Of a stretch of 64,000 nt of DNA, positions 1 to 8,833 are shown one piece after another. The notes beneath the pieces are model-generated. The model saw only the letters and a program-made list of their open reading frames with translations, made no database searches and was not told the origin of the DNA. Position 1 is the first letter of the stretch. The number at the start of each line of letters is the position of its first letter. This stretch comes from RZYY01 sp036794825. Lineage in GTDB: Bacteria > Bacteroidota > Bacteroidia > Bacteroidales > 4484-276. The translations under genes and the position numbers were made by a program. The DNA lies in the NCBI GenBank assembly GCA_036794825.1, contig DAIRGA010000013.1:1-64000 (forward strand). Direction: 5' to 3'.

Positions 1-164
1 ATCATAGATTTTATAGAAAAGCTAAATCTGCCGCACTAAAGTGGACAAGTCAGGACAAGCGAAGCGCAGTGTTGAAGGGAGAAATCTAATCATGTGCGAA
101 ATGCACTTTTGCGCTGGGTCAGGAGTTCTGAGATTTCAGTTGTTTTTGATTCATTATCAACCAG
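1..164. other. Intergenic left edge, no gene seen
   Basis: No open frame or RNA is recognisable in this stretch. It is the 3' flank of the minus-strand FISUMP gene, and no convincing terminator hairpin is visible. Confidence 0.5.
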
Positions 165-2393
165 TTATTCTTTCAAACAGCGTACAGAAAAATGAAATAG
201 TTTGTCGTTGCTGTTTCTGACAACCTGGCTATCCATATAATCCAGATAGCGGGTCCATGCGCTGGAAGAGTAGCGCTGGGTAGCGCTCCACCAAAAACCG
301 GTTACTTCAAGATCCATGAAATCATCATAGTAATCGCGCAGTCCTCCCGGCAGCCCCGACCAGTTGCTTTCGTTGTTTGCCCCTGTGTTGGGACTAAACC
401 ATCTTGGATGAGGGTCTGGCATGGTGCGCGTACTTTTCATTCGCCCGCCAGCTACAAGTGTACCTCCAAGAAAGTCAACCAATTGGGAAAATTCAGCATC
501 ACTTGGCACATGCCATCCAACCGGACATATTCCCTGAACACCGCTTGGGCTATTAGCGCTGCTACCTGCGCCATTCATGATCGTTTCCCAGTTGTAAAGC
601 CCACCATACCAATTGCAATTGCTGACATTATTATTATAACAATATCGAGTGATGCTATTTCCGGCGGCATCCCGGGTTGTCTTAAGGTTTTCAGCCATCC
701 AGCATTGATTCCCGATAACAACTGTACTGTAAACATAACCGTCAATATCAGTGATAGTATCCCCACAAATAAAACTTCCTTGCTCTTCGGCATAATTGGC
801 AGTAAGTGTAACATCCCTGGCAGGCATCGTATAAATAAAACCCGGGACAACACTAACCACGCCGTTTTCGTCGGTCCAACTGACAAATTCCCAGCCGGAA
901 TTGGGAGTAGTTAAAACATCAATATTATCCCCGGGTTTGTATTCCCCGGCGCCACTTAACGTACCTGCGCCCATTGGGTCTGTCGTGATATTAAGTTGAT
1001 AATAAGCCGGCGCCATTTCATCTCTGATGCATCGGATACTTACACCACATCTTTTGACCAAAGGACCCCGATCTAAATAGCCAGCATAAGTATAGAGATG
1101 CCGTGTCCAAACATCCTGAGTATAGTCCTCCGTAATACTCCACCAGGCAGTATGGCTACCCATTGCGCTGAAGTCACCGTTGAAATAACGACCTCCCGCC
1201 GGAAATGCTGAAAAACCATAGGCATCAAATCCATTATATACCTGACTCTGCGACCATCTTGGGTGCTCGGAGGTGTTACATTCGCCGGTATGCGGCGAGT
1301 TTACCTGACGACATGATTTAAGAGCATTTCCTGCACCATTTGTCTGAGTGTTATTGGGAAAACCATTTGTACCCAGGTAATCAACCAATTGAGTCCACTC
1401 ACTGTCAGTTGGCACACGAAAGCCTGCCGGGCAAAACCCATTTTGATTGTTTACAGCGTACCAGTTGTAAAGCGCTCCATAGCTGTCTTTCCAATTTACA
1501 TCATTGTTGTACCATGCGTAAGCGCCGCTGTTATTGCTTTGCCATAAAAGGTTATCATCTCCGGGGTATTCGATGGCAGTTCCATTCCGGTAATGGGTAG
1601 TTCTGAGGTTTTCCTTCATCCAGCATTGCTCTCCGATTAAAACCGTGTTGTAAACATTGCCATCAATATCCGAAACTGTCGGGGTTCCCGGACATGAAAT
1701 TCCGGTAAAATTGAACTGATAGGTTCTGTCGCTGGTGGGTGAACTGCTGATTACTCGCTCTCCTTCATCAGCGAAAGCTGTAAACTTCAACTGGTCGCCG
1801 AGGTAATAGACAAAGTTGGTTTCTTCGTTACCTGCTTTGTAGTTATTAAAACCGGATTTCATCCCTCTGTATTCCAATCCGCAGATTGCCTGTTTTGAGT
1901 CATGCGTTGTGTTGATCATTTTGATCGTTTGGCTTTGATTATCACTGTGGGCGGTTAAAAAATAGAGACCTTCCTTTCCGGGATAAAAATTAAAAGAGTG
2001 ACTGCCCCGATCCAAATAGTATTTTCGGATCAGCAGCTCCCGTCCAAGCATATTACTCACGATGATCCGAAGATTTTCGGTTTCAGTTAAAAAAACGTCA
2101 ATAGCTGTATGGCCATCGAATGGATTTGGGTAGTTTTGAGAAAGGAAAAAACCACCGCTGCCGGTGCTGAGGTTTTCATTGATGCGGACCAGATAATCAA
2201 TCACCAGCACTGTATCGGGAGCGTAAAGGGTGGTGTCAACTTCACGTGTAAGGTTCTCGATGAGAATGCTAATGAGCGGCACATGCTGGCCGTTTTCATC
2301 GGCTGTGAAAGTTAAAGTGATGGTAGGTTTCTGGCCATAAACGCCGGGCATCAGACCAAGCATCAGAACTGAAAGGAGGAGAGGTGTTTTCAT
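165..2393 (-). CDS. FISUMP-domain secreted protein with an internal T9SS-like sorting domain
   Basis: A predicted exported protein of about 742 residues. The start chosen is the ATG at 2393, which opens a signal peptide (MKTPLLLSVLMLGLMPGVYG). The longer frame to 2504 is rejected because a TAnnTTTG promoter box lies at 2452-2459. Domains in order: a short N-terminal region; a segment with LSQNYPNPF and KEGLYFLTA that looks like a T9SS type A sorting domain (about residues 85-165); a first FISUMP domain (CWMKENLRTTHYRNG, later VSIRCIRDE); an InlB-like repeat (about 485-555, with GWEFVSWTDENG); and a second FISUMP domain ending SVRCLKE. FISUMP domains are common in Fibrobacter and Bacteroidota surface proteins, with unknown function. 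The sorting-like domain is internal, which is odd because T9SS signals act at the C terminus. Surface location is inferred. Confidence 0.8.
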   Translation of the reverse strand: MKTPLLLSVLMLGLMPGVYGQKPTITLTFTADENGQHVPLISILIENLTREVDTTLYAPDTVLVIDYLVRINENLSTGSGGFFLSQNYPNPFDGHTAIDVFLTETENLRIIVSNMLGRELLIRKYYLDRGSHSFNFYPGKEGLYFLTAHSDNQSQTIKMINTTHDSKQAICGLEYRGMKSGFNNYKAGNEETNFVYYLGDQLKFTAFADEGERVISSSPTSDRTYQFNFTGISCPGTPTVSDIDGNVYNTVLIGEQCWMKENLRTTHYRNGTAIEYPGDDNLLWQSNNSGAYAWYNNDVNWKDSYGALYNWYAVNNQNGFCPAGFRVPTDSEWTQLVDYLGTNGFPNNTQTNGAGNALKSCRQVNSPHTGECNTSEHPRWSQSQVYNGFDAYGFSAFPAGGRYFNGDFSAMGSHTAWWSITEDYTQDVWTRHLYTYAGYLDRGPLVKRCGVSIRCIRDEMAPAYYQLNITTDPMGAGTLSGAGEYKPGDNIDVLTTPNSGWEFVSWTDENGVVSVVPGFIYTMPARDVTLTANYAEEQGSFICGDTITDIDGYVYSTVVIGNQCWMAENLKTTRDAAGNSITRYCYNNNVSNCNWYGGLYNWETIMNGAGSSANSPSGVQGICPVGWHVPSDAEFSQLVDFLGGTLVAGGRMKSTRTMPDPHPRWFSPNTGANNESNWSGLPGGLRDYYDDFMDLEVTGFWWSATQRYSSSAWTRYLDYMDSQVVRNSNDKLFHFSVRCLKE

Positions 2394-2451
2394 TATTTTT
2401 GGCTTTGGATGCAATGAGTTGTTTGAAACGAACTCCCGATTATTACAGTGG

Positions 2452-2459
2452 CAAATATA
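2452..2459 (-). promoter_or_regulatory. Probable -7 box of the FISUMP gene
   Basis: The minus strand reads TATATTTG, matching the Bacteroidota -7 consensus TAnnTTTG, about 60 nt upstream of the ATG at 2393. No clear -33 TTTG is at the expected distance. The site excludes the upstream extension of the frame. Confidence 0.5.
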
Positions 2460-2556
2460 GTAATAAAAGTCAAAGATGTTGAGAGGTTTATGAGCCTGGT
2501 GCACAAGATTATAATTGAAAAAAATCTAATTGAGTTTTCTGGGGTAGAAGTTTTAA

Positions 2557-2597
2557 TAAAAAAAACCCTGACAGTCATGTTTGCGGAACTGTCAGGG
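2557..2597 (-). terminator. Hairpin terminator downstream of the acyl-CoA dehydrogenase
   Basis: CCCTGACAG (2566-2574) pairs with CTGTCAGGG (2589-2597). On the minus strand the hairpin is followed by a run of eight T (A-run at 2558-2565). It lies about 210 nt past the dehydrogenase stop and just upstream of the FISUMP promoter. The rest of the 2394-2806 gap shows no gene. Confidence 0.75.
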
Positions 2598-2806
2598 CTG
2601 ACCAGGTCAAATCATTGAAAACAAAGCATCTATCTTGAAATTTCCGGAATGCCTAAATGTAAGGATCAAACAAGATTATTCATCCTGCACAAAATCGTTT
2701 TCTGAAAAACAGGAAAGATAAGGAATCCCACTTAGGAAAAAGACCAGGAAAGCATGAAAGCTACTCTTAGGATTTACAACCCTGCGGGAGCAACTATTGG
2801 GTGATA

Positions 2807-4588
2807 TCAGAATTTGTAACCGTTTTCTTCGATCAGCAAATTGGCAATCCGGCGGCGGGCTTCTTTAACGTTCACCGGCTTAACAGCCGAAAGATCAACA
2901 ATATAGCCCATCAGTTTCTGATGATACTCTTGATCTTCGGCAAATGAGTTAATGGCGTCTTTGCCGCATTTGTGGATCACATCGGCAGCATCGTAAACGA
3001 AAACATCCACCATATCTCTGTAAATTGCCACCGCATCAGCGCTTCTGGTTGTCTCCAGTTTTTCGAGGCGGAGCAGCGCCGACTCGGAAGCATACACCTG
3101 CATGATCATGTCGGAGATATTGAAAAGCACTTCCTGCTCGCTGGTGAGGTTGCGCTGGAAGGTTTCGGAAATTTCGCCGAGCAGCAGTAACGTGGCCTTC
3201 TTGAAGTTCCTGATATAGTGGCGCTTCTCGTTGTAATAGCCTTCGGGAATCTCGGTTCTAATCTCTTCAAGACCTTTCAGGATTGATTTTGAGTAGCGGC
3301 TCACGTCGAAACCCTCTTTTAGCGCCTTTTTGATGGTTGTATCCACCACGAGCATCCGGTTGATTTCATTGGTTCCTTCAAAGATCCGGTTAATGCGCGA
3401 ATCGCGGTAAGCGCGGTCAACGGGAGTTTCGGACGAAAATCCCATCCCGCCGAATATCTGAACGGCTTCGTCAACGATATAGTTTAGCGCTTCGGAGCCA
3501 AACACTTTCAGGAAAGCGGCCTCGATGGCGTAATCGGCAATTCCTTCGATGGAGGCTTTTCCTTTGGAAAAACCCTGCTCCTTCAGTTGTTCGATGGTGT
3601 CGTCAATGCATTGGGCCACCCGGTACACCGACGACTCGGTTACCCATGTCTTGATCACCTGCTCGGCCAGTTTGTGTTTGATGGCGCCGAACTCGGCGAT
3701 TTGCTTTCCGAACTGGCGACGCTCGTTAGCGTAATTAACCGATTGTGTGATGGCTCTTTTTGCTGCGCCAAGGACAGTGCCACCAAGTTTGATCCTTCCC
3801 ATGTGAAGGATGCTCAGGGCGATACGGAATCCTTCGCCGCGTTTACCTAAAAGATTCTCAACCGGCACTTTGCAGTCGTTGAAAAATATTTGCACTGTTG
3901 AGGAGCCTTTGATACCCATCTTTTTTTCCTCCGGATTAAATACGATGCCGGGGAAAGCCCGCTCGACGATGAATGCACTCAACACGCGGTCGTTGTCAAT
4001 CTTGGCAAAAACCGTCATGATGTCGGCAAAACCGCCGTTGGTGATCCACATTTTCTGGCCATTCAGGATGTAATGCTTACCATCCTCCGAAAGGACAGCC
4101 CTGGTTTTACCAGAGTTGGCATCCGAACCGGCGTTAGGCTCGGTGAGGCAGTAGGCCGATGTAAGCGACCCGGTAGCCAGGCTGGGGAGGTATTTTTGTT
4201 TTTGAAAATCATCTCCGTAATAGACAATGGGCAAAGAACCGATTCCGGTGTGAGCCGAGTAAGCCACTGAGAATGAATATCCTGCACCCATGTATTCGCT
4301 GGCCAGCATCGAAGTTACAAAGGATTGGTCAAAACCTTCGTATTCGGCAGGCACCGAAATACCGAGCAAACCGAGTTCGCCGGATTTTTGCAGCAGGTGC
4401 TTCATCAGACCCTCCTCCTGGCTATCAATCCTGTCGAGATTGGGATAAACATAGGATTCGAGAAAATCGCTGCAGGTTTGAGCGATCATCACTTGTTCTT
4501 CGGTAAATTCCTCAGGGATAAAAACATCGCCGGGTTGAGTCTCTTTTACAAGGAATTCGCCACCTTTTAAAATATTGTCTTTTGCCAT
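2807..4588 (-). CDS. Acyl-CoA dehydrogenase family protein
   Basis: FAD-dependent alpha,beta-dehydrogenation of acyl-CoA thioesters (beta-oxidation or branched-chain acid breakdown), cytoplasmic. At 593 residues it is longer than the ~380-residue classical enzymes; the extra ~160 C-terminal residues resemble the extended, VLCAD/AcdA-like architecture. Visible motifs: AYCLTEPNAGSD (145-156, family signature), WITNGG (181-186), RRQFGKQIAEF (290-300, second signature region), and FEGTNEI with Glu404 at the position of the MCAD catalytic base. The start at 4588 is supported by a promoter 26 nt upstream. It is a single-gene unit divergent from the MFS gene. The chain-length or branch specificity cannot be read from sequence. 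Confidence 0.93.
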   Translation of the reverse strand: MAKDNILKGGEFLVKETQPGDVFIPEEFTEEQVMIAQTCSDFLESYVYPNLDRIDSQEEGLMKHLLQKSGELGLLGISVPAEYEGFDQSFVTSMLASEYMGAGYSFSVAYSAHTGIGSLPIVYYGDDFQKQKYLPSLATGSLTSAYCLTEPNAGSDANSGKTRAVLSEDGKHYILNGQKMWITNGGFADIMTVFAKIDNDRVLSAFIVERAFPGIVFNPEEKKMGIKGSSTVQIFFNDCKVPVENLLGKRGEGFRIALSILHMGRIKLGGTVLGAAKRAITQSVNYANERRQFGKQIAEFGAIKHKLAEQVIKTWVTESSVYRVAQCIDDTIEQLKEQGFSKGKASIEGIADYAIEAAFLKVFGSEALNYIVDEAVQIFGGMGFSSETPVDRAYRDSRINRIFEGTNEINRMLVVDTTIKKALKEGFDVSRYSKSILKGLEEIRTEIPEGYYNEKRHYIRNFKKATLLLLGEISETFQRNLTSEQEVLFNISDMIMQVYASESALLRLEKLETTRSADAVAIYRDMVDVFVYDAADVIHKCGKDAINSFAEDQEYHQKLMGYIVDLSAVKPVNVKEARRRIANLLIEENGYKF

Positions 4589-4613
4589 CTTTTGAATTAT
4601 TAAAATTTGGCCG

Positions 4614-4641
4614 CAAAGATAGCAAGGTAAATGGTTCCAAA
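4614..4641 (-). promoter_or_regulatory. Promoter of the acyl-CoA dehydrogenase gene
   Basis: On the minus strand a TTTG (-33, 4638-4641) is followed after 16 nt by TATCTTTG (-7, 4614-4621). Both match the Bacteroidota primary sigma consensus, and the start codon is 26 nt downstream of the -7 box. Confidence 0.6.
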
Positions 4642-4704
4642 AACTGAATAATTGGTAGCCATCAATCCTTTTTTATCCACAATGAAGGGTAATTCGAATT
4701 ATAC

Positions 4705-4712
4705 TACATTTG
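4705..4712 (+). promoter_or_regulatory. Probable -7 box of the first MFS gene
   Basis: TACATTTG matches TAnnTTTG and lies 40 nt before the ATG at 4752. It overlaps an alternative TTG start at 4710, arguing against that longer frame. The -33 element is not clear. Confidence 0.5.
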
Positions 4713-4751
4713 GCGCTTCAAAAATTCATCCAAATCAAAATTCACAGCAAA

Positions 4752-6146
4752 ATGGAAAAAGTAAAACAGACGCTACGCGATTCGAAAACAGCAAGGTGGA
4801 TCGCATTGTTTCTCATTTCGGCAACCATGTTCTTTGCCTATTTTTTTATTGATGTGGCTGCACCGCTTCAGATCATGTTTCAAACAAACTATGGCTGGTC
4901 ACCTGAAGTATTTGGTATGCTTGGCGGGTCAGAGTTTTTTCTGAATGTTTTTGCCTTCTTCCTCATCCTTTCGGGGATTATTCTGGATAAAATGGGCATC
5001 CGGTTTACGATTATCACTGCGGGATTAACGATGGTGATCGGTGGTGCAATTAAGTATTACGCGTTAACGAAAGGTTTTGCTGAATCAGGGCTTCACGATT
5101 TTCTAAATTCATTCTGGGTAAGTGTTCCGGGATCGGCTAAGCTGGCATTTTTTGGATTCGCCATTTTCGGTGTGGGTGTTGAGATGGCGGGTATCACGGT
5201 TTCAAAAACCATTGTGAAATGGTTTAAAGGGAAAGAGATGGCCCTTGCAATGGGGCTTGAAATGGCGGTTGCACGTCTGGGTGTATTTGCTGTTTTCCGT
5301 TTATCCCCAATTTTTGCTGAATCGGGCGGAGCTTCCAACTCTGTGTTCTGGGGCGTTGCGTTCCTGATGATCGGATTGCTTTTATTCCTGGTTTACACGA
5401 TAATGGATGTGCGCCTCGATAAACAGCTTGGTGAAGAAGCAAAGCTTGAGCCCGAAGACGAATTTCGCGTCAGCGATCTCTGGCTGATACTGAAAAATCC
5501 CGGCTTCCTCGCTATCGCCAGTTTGTGCGTGTTGTTTTATTCTGCTATATTCCCATTCCAGAAATTTGCGACCGATATGTTAGCCTCCAAACTGGATATC
5601 AGTATAAAAGAGGCCGCCGCCATGTTCTCATTTTTCCCCATCGGAGCTATGATCCTTACACCTTTCATCGGGGCTTTTCTGGATAGAAAGGGTTACGGCG
5701 CTTCGATGATGCTTTATGGCGCCATTCTGCTCACCGTTTCGCACCTGATTTTTGCATTGGTACCGGCAGCAGCATTCAACCATATCATTGCCTATTCAAC
5801 CATCGTAATCCTCGGATTGGCTTTTTCGCTGGTACCAGCTTCCATGTGGCCTTCTATCCCCAAAATCGTCGAAGAGCGTTTCCTCGGATCGGCTTATGGC
5901 TTAACTTTCTGGATTCAAAATATTGGTCTGCTGGTAGTTCCCATTCTCATCGGGTGGTCCATTACTGCGTCAAATCCAGGAGTTAAAGAACTGATTGATG
6001 CCGGCGATACATCGGCAAAATACAATTACATGATCCCCGAACTTATTTTCTCTGGATTTGGTGTATTGGCCATGATCATGGCGCTTGTGCTGAAAAAAGT
6101 AAATATCAAAAGAAATTACGGCCTCGATCTGCCTAACAAAAAGTAA
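4752..6146 (+). CDS. MFS transporter, MFSD1-like (first of a tandem pair)
   Basis: Inner-membrane major facilitator carrier, 464 residues, about 12 hydrophobic segments. The ATG at 4752 (MEKVKQTLRD) is used rather than the TTG 42 nt upstream, which lies in the promoter. Motifs: GIILDKMGIR (75-84, loop 2-3 motif-A region) and KWFKGKEMALAMG (156-168), the latter closely matching the WFKGKEL segment I recall from MFSD1, the eukaryotic lysosomal dipeptide uniporter. SIPKIVEERFLGSAYG in the second half also fits. It is paralogous to the next gene and separated from it by a terminator. Dipeptide transport is an inference from the family; other organic anion substrates remain possible. Confidence 0.85.
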   Translation: MEKVKQTLRDSKTARWIALFLISATMFFAYFFIDVAAPLQIMFQTNYGWSPEVFGMLGGSEFFLNVFAFFLILSGIILDKMGIRFTIITAGLTMVIGGAIKYYALTKGFAESGLHDFLNSFWVSVPGSAKLAFFGFAIFGVGVEMAGITVSKTIVKWFKGKEMALAMGLEMAVARLGVFAVFRLSPIFAESGGASNSVFWGVAFLMIGLLLFLVYTIMDVRLDKQLGEEAKLEPEDEFRVSDLWLILKNPGFLAIASLCVLFYSAIFPFQKFATDMLASKLDISIKEAAAMFSFFPIGAMILTPFIGAFLDRKGYGASMMLYGAILLTVSHLIFALVPAAAFNHIIAYSTIVILGLAFSLVPASMWPSIPKIVEERFLGSAYGLTFWIQNIGLLVVPILIGWSITASNPGVKELIDAGDTSAKYNYMIPELIFSGFGVLAMIMALVLKKVNIKRNYGLDLPNKK

Positions 6147-6183
6147 TTCAGCTTTTTAACAGCTAATCATGGTTTACAACAGA

Positions 6184-6224
6184 CCCCAACCTTACTGGCA
6201 AAAACAAGCAGGGTTGGGGTTTTT
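6184..6224 (+). terminator. Rho-independent terminator after the first MFS gene
   Basis: CCCCAACC (6184-6191) pairs with GGTTGGGG (6212-6219), followed by five T. It separates the two tandem MFS genes into different transcription units. Confidence 0.85.
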
Positions 6225-6284
6225 GATGCTAATGACCAAAATGAGCTTTTCCGAAAAATTTGTCATCAATCAAAATTCCGAAAA

Positions 6285-7658
6285 ATGAACCTGAAACTTC
6301 CGATGAAAGAATCGCTACTGAGCCGCTGGAGCATCCTTTTCCTGGTGGCATCAGTGCAGGCCGCCAACTATTATTTTTATGACGCCATCTCGCCCCTGAA
6401 GCGAACTTTGGAAACGGAATTCGGATTCTCCTCTTCTGATTTTGGCCTGTTTGTGTCCTTTTATTCCATTCCGAACACCTTTTTGCTGATGGCAGTGCTT
6501 GGAGGAATCATTCTCGACCGGCTGGGGATCAGGCGCACTGGGCTGCTTTTCATTGGGATGATGACTGTTGGCGGATTTATTACAGCGTATGGCGCCAGCA
6601 ATACCTACACCGGTGGAGGGCCATTCTACGGTTTTATGGGGTCGTTCTGGCCGGGATATTCTCCAGAGCTGAAAATGATGTTGCTGGGACGTTTTTTCTT
6701 CGGTCTTGGCGCTGAAACAAGCATAGTGGTTATCAGCAAAATTATTGTCAAATGGTTCAAAGGCAAAGAGTTGGCCATGGCATTGGGAACTAAAATTGCA
6801 ATTGCCCGGCTTGGCTCGTTTGCGGCTTTCAACTTCTCTCCTTATCTTAAAGACCACGCCTCACACTGGACAGTGGCCATCTGGTTTGCCGCGCTGCTAT
6901 TAGGAATTGCATTCCTGGGATTCCTTTTTTACACGTTCTTCGATGCAAAACTGGACAGGCAACTGGCCTCCACCACCACCGAAAGCCAGAAATCGAAATT
7001 CAGTTTTACCGACTTCGGGAAACTGATGACCAATCCGTCCTTCCTCTACATCACGCTGCTGTGCGTAACTTTCTACTCGGCAGTGTTCCCGTTTCAGTCG
7101 TTTTCGGCCGATTTTTTCCTTAACAAGTTCAGTATGAGCGAGCAGCAAAGCGGGCGAATCGCATCCTATCTCAGCCTGGGAACTCTCTTTTTCACGCCAT
7201 TTTTTGGTTTCCTGGTGGATAAAATCGGGCGAAGCGCGACGCTTATGATTTTTGGTTCCTCATTACTGGTATTGATCCATTTAACTTTTGCATTTACAAC
7301 CATTAATCCCATAATTCCCATGGTATTTTTGGGCATTGCCTTTTCGCTGGTTCCGGCTGCCATGTGGCCATCAGTAGCAAAAATTGTGGAGGAAAAGAGA
7401 ATCGGGTCGGCATTTGGTGCGATGTACTCAATACAAAATCTCGGTTTGTGGGCATTTCCTCTGCTCATCGGAATTGTGCTCGACCGCACCAATCCTGAAA
7501 TCACCCCGGAAGTAATCGCCGGCGGAAATTATTCGTACGACTACACCTGGTCGCTGGTAATGCTGGCCGGGCTGGGCATTCTGGGACTTATTTTCGCCAT
7601 TTTACTCAAGCGGGAGGACAAGCGTTCCGGTTTCGGACTGGAACGGCCAGGTAAATAA
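6285..7658 (+). CDS. MFS transporter, MFSD1-like (second of a tandem pair)
   Basis: Inner-membrane carrier of 457 residues, about 12 TM segments, clearly paralogous to its upstream neighbour. Recognisable blocks: GGIILDRLGIRR, GRFFFGLGAET followed by KWFKGKELAMALG and IARLGS, then a second-half block FYSAVFPFQSF and AAMWPSVAKIVEE with SIQNLGL. These match, block by block and in order, the segments I remember from animal MFSD1 (GRFVFGIGGES, WFKGKEL, ARIGS, SIQNLGL). The ATG at 6285 opens with MNLKLPMKESLLSRW. No strong promoter was identified in the 60 nt between the terminator and the start. The substrate is not determinable; small peptides are the leading guess. Confidence 0.85.
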   Translation: MNLKLPMKESLLSRWSILFLVASVQAANYYFYDAISPLKRTLETEFGFSSSDFGLFVSFYSIPNTFLLMAVLGGIILDRLGIRRTGLLFIGMMTVGGFITAYGASNTYTGGGPFYGFMGSFWPGYSPELKMMLLGRFFFGLGAETSIVVISKIIVKWFKGKELAMALGTKIAIARLGSFAAFNFSPYLKDHASHWTVAIWFAALLLGIAFLGFLFYTFFDAKLDRQLASTTTESQKSKFSFTDFGKLMTNPSFLYITLLCVTFYSAVFPFQSFSADFFLNKFSMSEQQSGRIASYLSLGTLFFTPFFGFLVDKIGRSATLMIFGSSLLVLIHLTFAFTTINPIIPMVFLGIAFSLVPAAMWPSVAKIVEEKRIGSAFGAMYSIQNLGLWAFPLLIGIVLDRTNPEITPEVIAGGNYSYDYTWSLVMLAGLGILGLIFAILLKREDKRSGFGLERPGK

Positions 7659-7769
7659 ACCAGCAAACGGTAAACCCCGAGCGCAAAACACCTGGTTAAC
7701 TGTCTGATGCTAAATATCTCCATTTAGAGAAAAGCCCTTTCGGGGATTGTTTTCATTGCAAAAAGTCGG

Positions 7770-7832
7770 CAGTGGCTTCGACATTCCCTGTGGCTTCGAC
7801 AGGCTCAGCCACAGGTGAAAGCTCAGCCACTG
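7770..7832. repeat. Nested inverted repeats (TTCGACAGGCTCAGCC type)
   Basis: The outer arms CAGTGGCT (7770-7777) and AGCCACTG (7825-7832) enclose inner arms CCTGTGGCT (7787-7795) and AGCCACAGG (7807-7815). The core TTCGACAGGCTCAGCC resembles a dispersed intergenic repeat often seen in Bacteroidota genomes (from memory). It is non-coding, between the convergent MFS and xerD genes. Confidence 0.7.
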
Positions 7833-7847
7833 TTGATCGAGACCTCC

Positions 7848-7911
7848 ATCACCCCATTTACCCATCACCCCATTACACTAACACCCCATTCCCACATCAC
7901 CCCAATCTGTT
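7848..7911. repeat. Four tandem 16-bp repeats
   Basis: The motif ATCACCCCA (AACACCCCA in copy 3) recurs at 7848, 7864, 7880 and 7896, an exact 16-bp period with variable last bases. The array abuts the xerD stop codon. It has no spacers and is not a CRISPR. Confidence 0.8.
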
Positions 7912-8833
7912 AATCGGCGTCGGTTTGCTTTCTGGCCAGCGGGTGGTACTTTTCGAGGGTTTCCCTGAGCATTTTCGAATTGAGGTGGGTATAAATCTCG
8001 GTCGTGGTGATGGAGGCATGGCCGAGCATTTCCTGAACTGCCCGCAGATTGGCTCCGTTCTCGACAAGATGTGTGGCAAAGGAGTGTCGCAGTGTGTGCG
8101 GACTGATGGTTTTATGGATTCCCGCCCGCTCAACAAGAGATTTGATGATATTGAAAACCATCACCCTTGATAGTTTTGAGCCCCGGCGATTAAGGAAAAC
8201 CACGTCTTCGCTGCCTTTTTTCGGAAGAAGCTGCGAGCGGTTGTTGTGGATGTAGATCGAAGTCTGTTTCATGGCCTGCTCACCAATTGGAACCCAGCGT
8301 TGTTTGTTGCCTTTTCCAAGAACTCTCATAAAGCCAAGATCAAAATAAAGATCGGAAATTCTCAGCCCGGTGAGTTCCGAAACACGCAGCCCGCAACCGT
8401 AAAGAACCTCGATGATTGCAAGGTTTCGGGTTCCTTCTGGTTTTGAGAGATCAATGGAGGCTATCATTTCCAGAACCTCTTCCTGGCTAAGGGTGTCGGG
8501 TAATGTGCGTGAAAGCCGCGGCGACTCCAGCAATTCGGTCGGATTATCCTGGATGATATCCTCGACCAGCAGGTATTTGTAAAAGGCTTTAATCCCTGAA
8601 ATTGTCCTTGCCTGGGACGCTTTGCTAAAGCCTTTTTCACCCAGACTTGCAACAAAGGTTTCGAGATGTTTTAACCGTAGTTTTTCAGGTGAAAGGTTTT
8701 CAAAGCCATTTTCCGAAAGATAATTCACCAGATGGTTGATGTCGGCCATGTAGGCTTCGATTGTGTTGGCCGACACCGACTTTTCGAGTTGCAGAAACGA
8801 TTTGAAACCCCTGATGTAAATCTCCCAGTTCAT
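7910..8833 (-). CDS. xerD: Tyrosine recombinase of the XerD type
   Basis: Site-specific recombinase, likely resolving chromosome dimers at dif. 307 residues from the ATG at 8833; a TTG one codon upstream is also possible. N-terminal SAM-like core-binding domain (about 1-105) and C-terminal catalytic domain. The full catalytic set is visible: Arg150 (GCGLRVSEL), Lys174 (GKGNKQR), His246 and Arg249 (HTLRHSFATHL), His272 (LGHASI) and nucleophile Tyr281 (EIYTHL). The start overlaps the stop of the upstream DUF5916 gene in a TGATG arrangement, suggesting translational coupling. The XerC/XerD distinction rests on general resemblance only. No attachment site or mobile element is visible nearby, so an integrase role is less likely. 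Confidence 0.9.
   Translation of the reverse strand: MNWEIYIRGFKSFLQLEKSVSANTIEAYMADINHLVNYLSENGFENLSPEKLRLKHLETFVASLGEKGFSKASQARTISGIKAFYKYLLVEDIIQDNPTELLESPRLSRTLPDTLSQEEVLEMIASIDLSKPEGTRNLAIIEVLYGCGLRVSELTGLRISDLYFDLGFMRVLGKGNKQRWVPIGEQAMKQTSIYIHNNRSQLLPKKGSEDVVFLNRRGSKLSRVMVFNIIKSLVERAGIHKTISPHTLRHSFATHLVENGANLRAVQEMLGHASITTTEIYTHLNSKMLRETLEKYHPLARKQTDAD

Noticed and set aside
7848..7911. CRISPR-like array
   Set aside because: Units are only 16 bp with no spacers and there are no cas genes.
7910..8833. Integrase of a mobile island
   Set aside because: The gene is translationally coupled to a chromosomal-type gene, has housekeeping XerD motifs, and no att repeats or tRNA are nearby.
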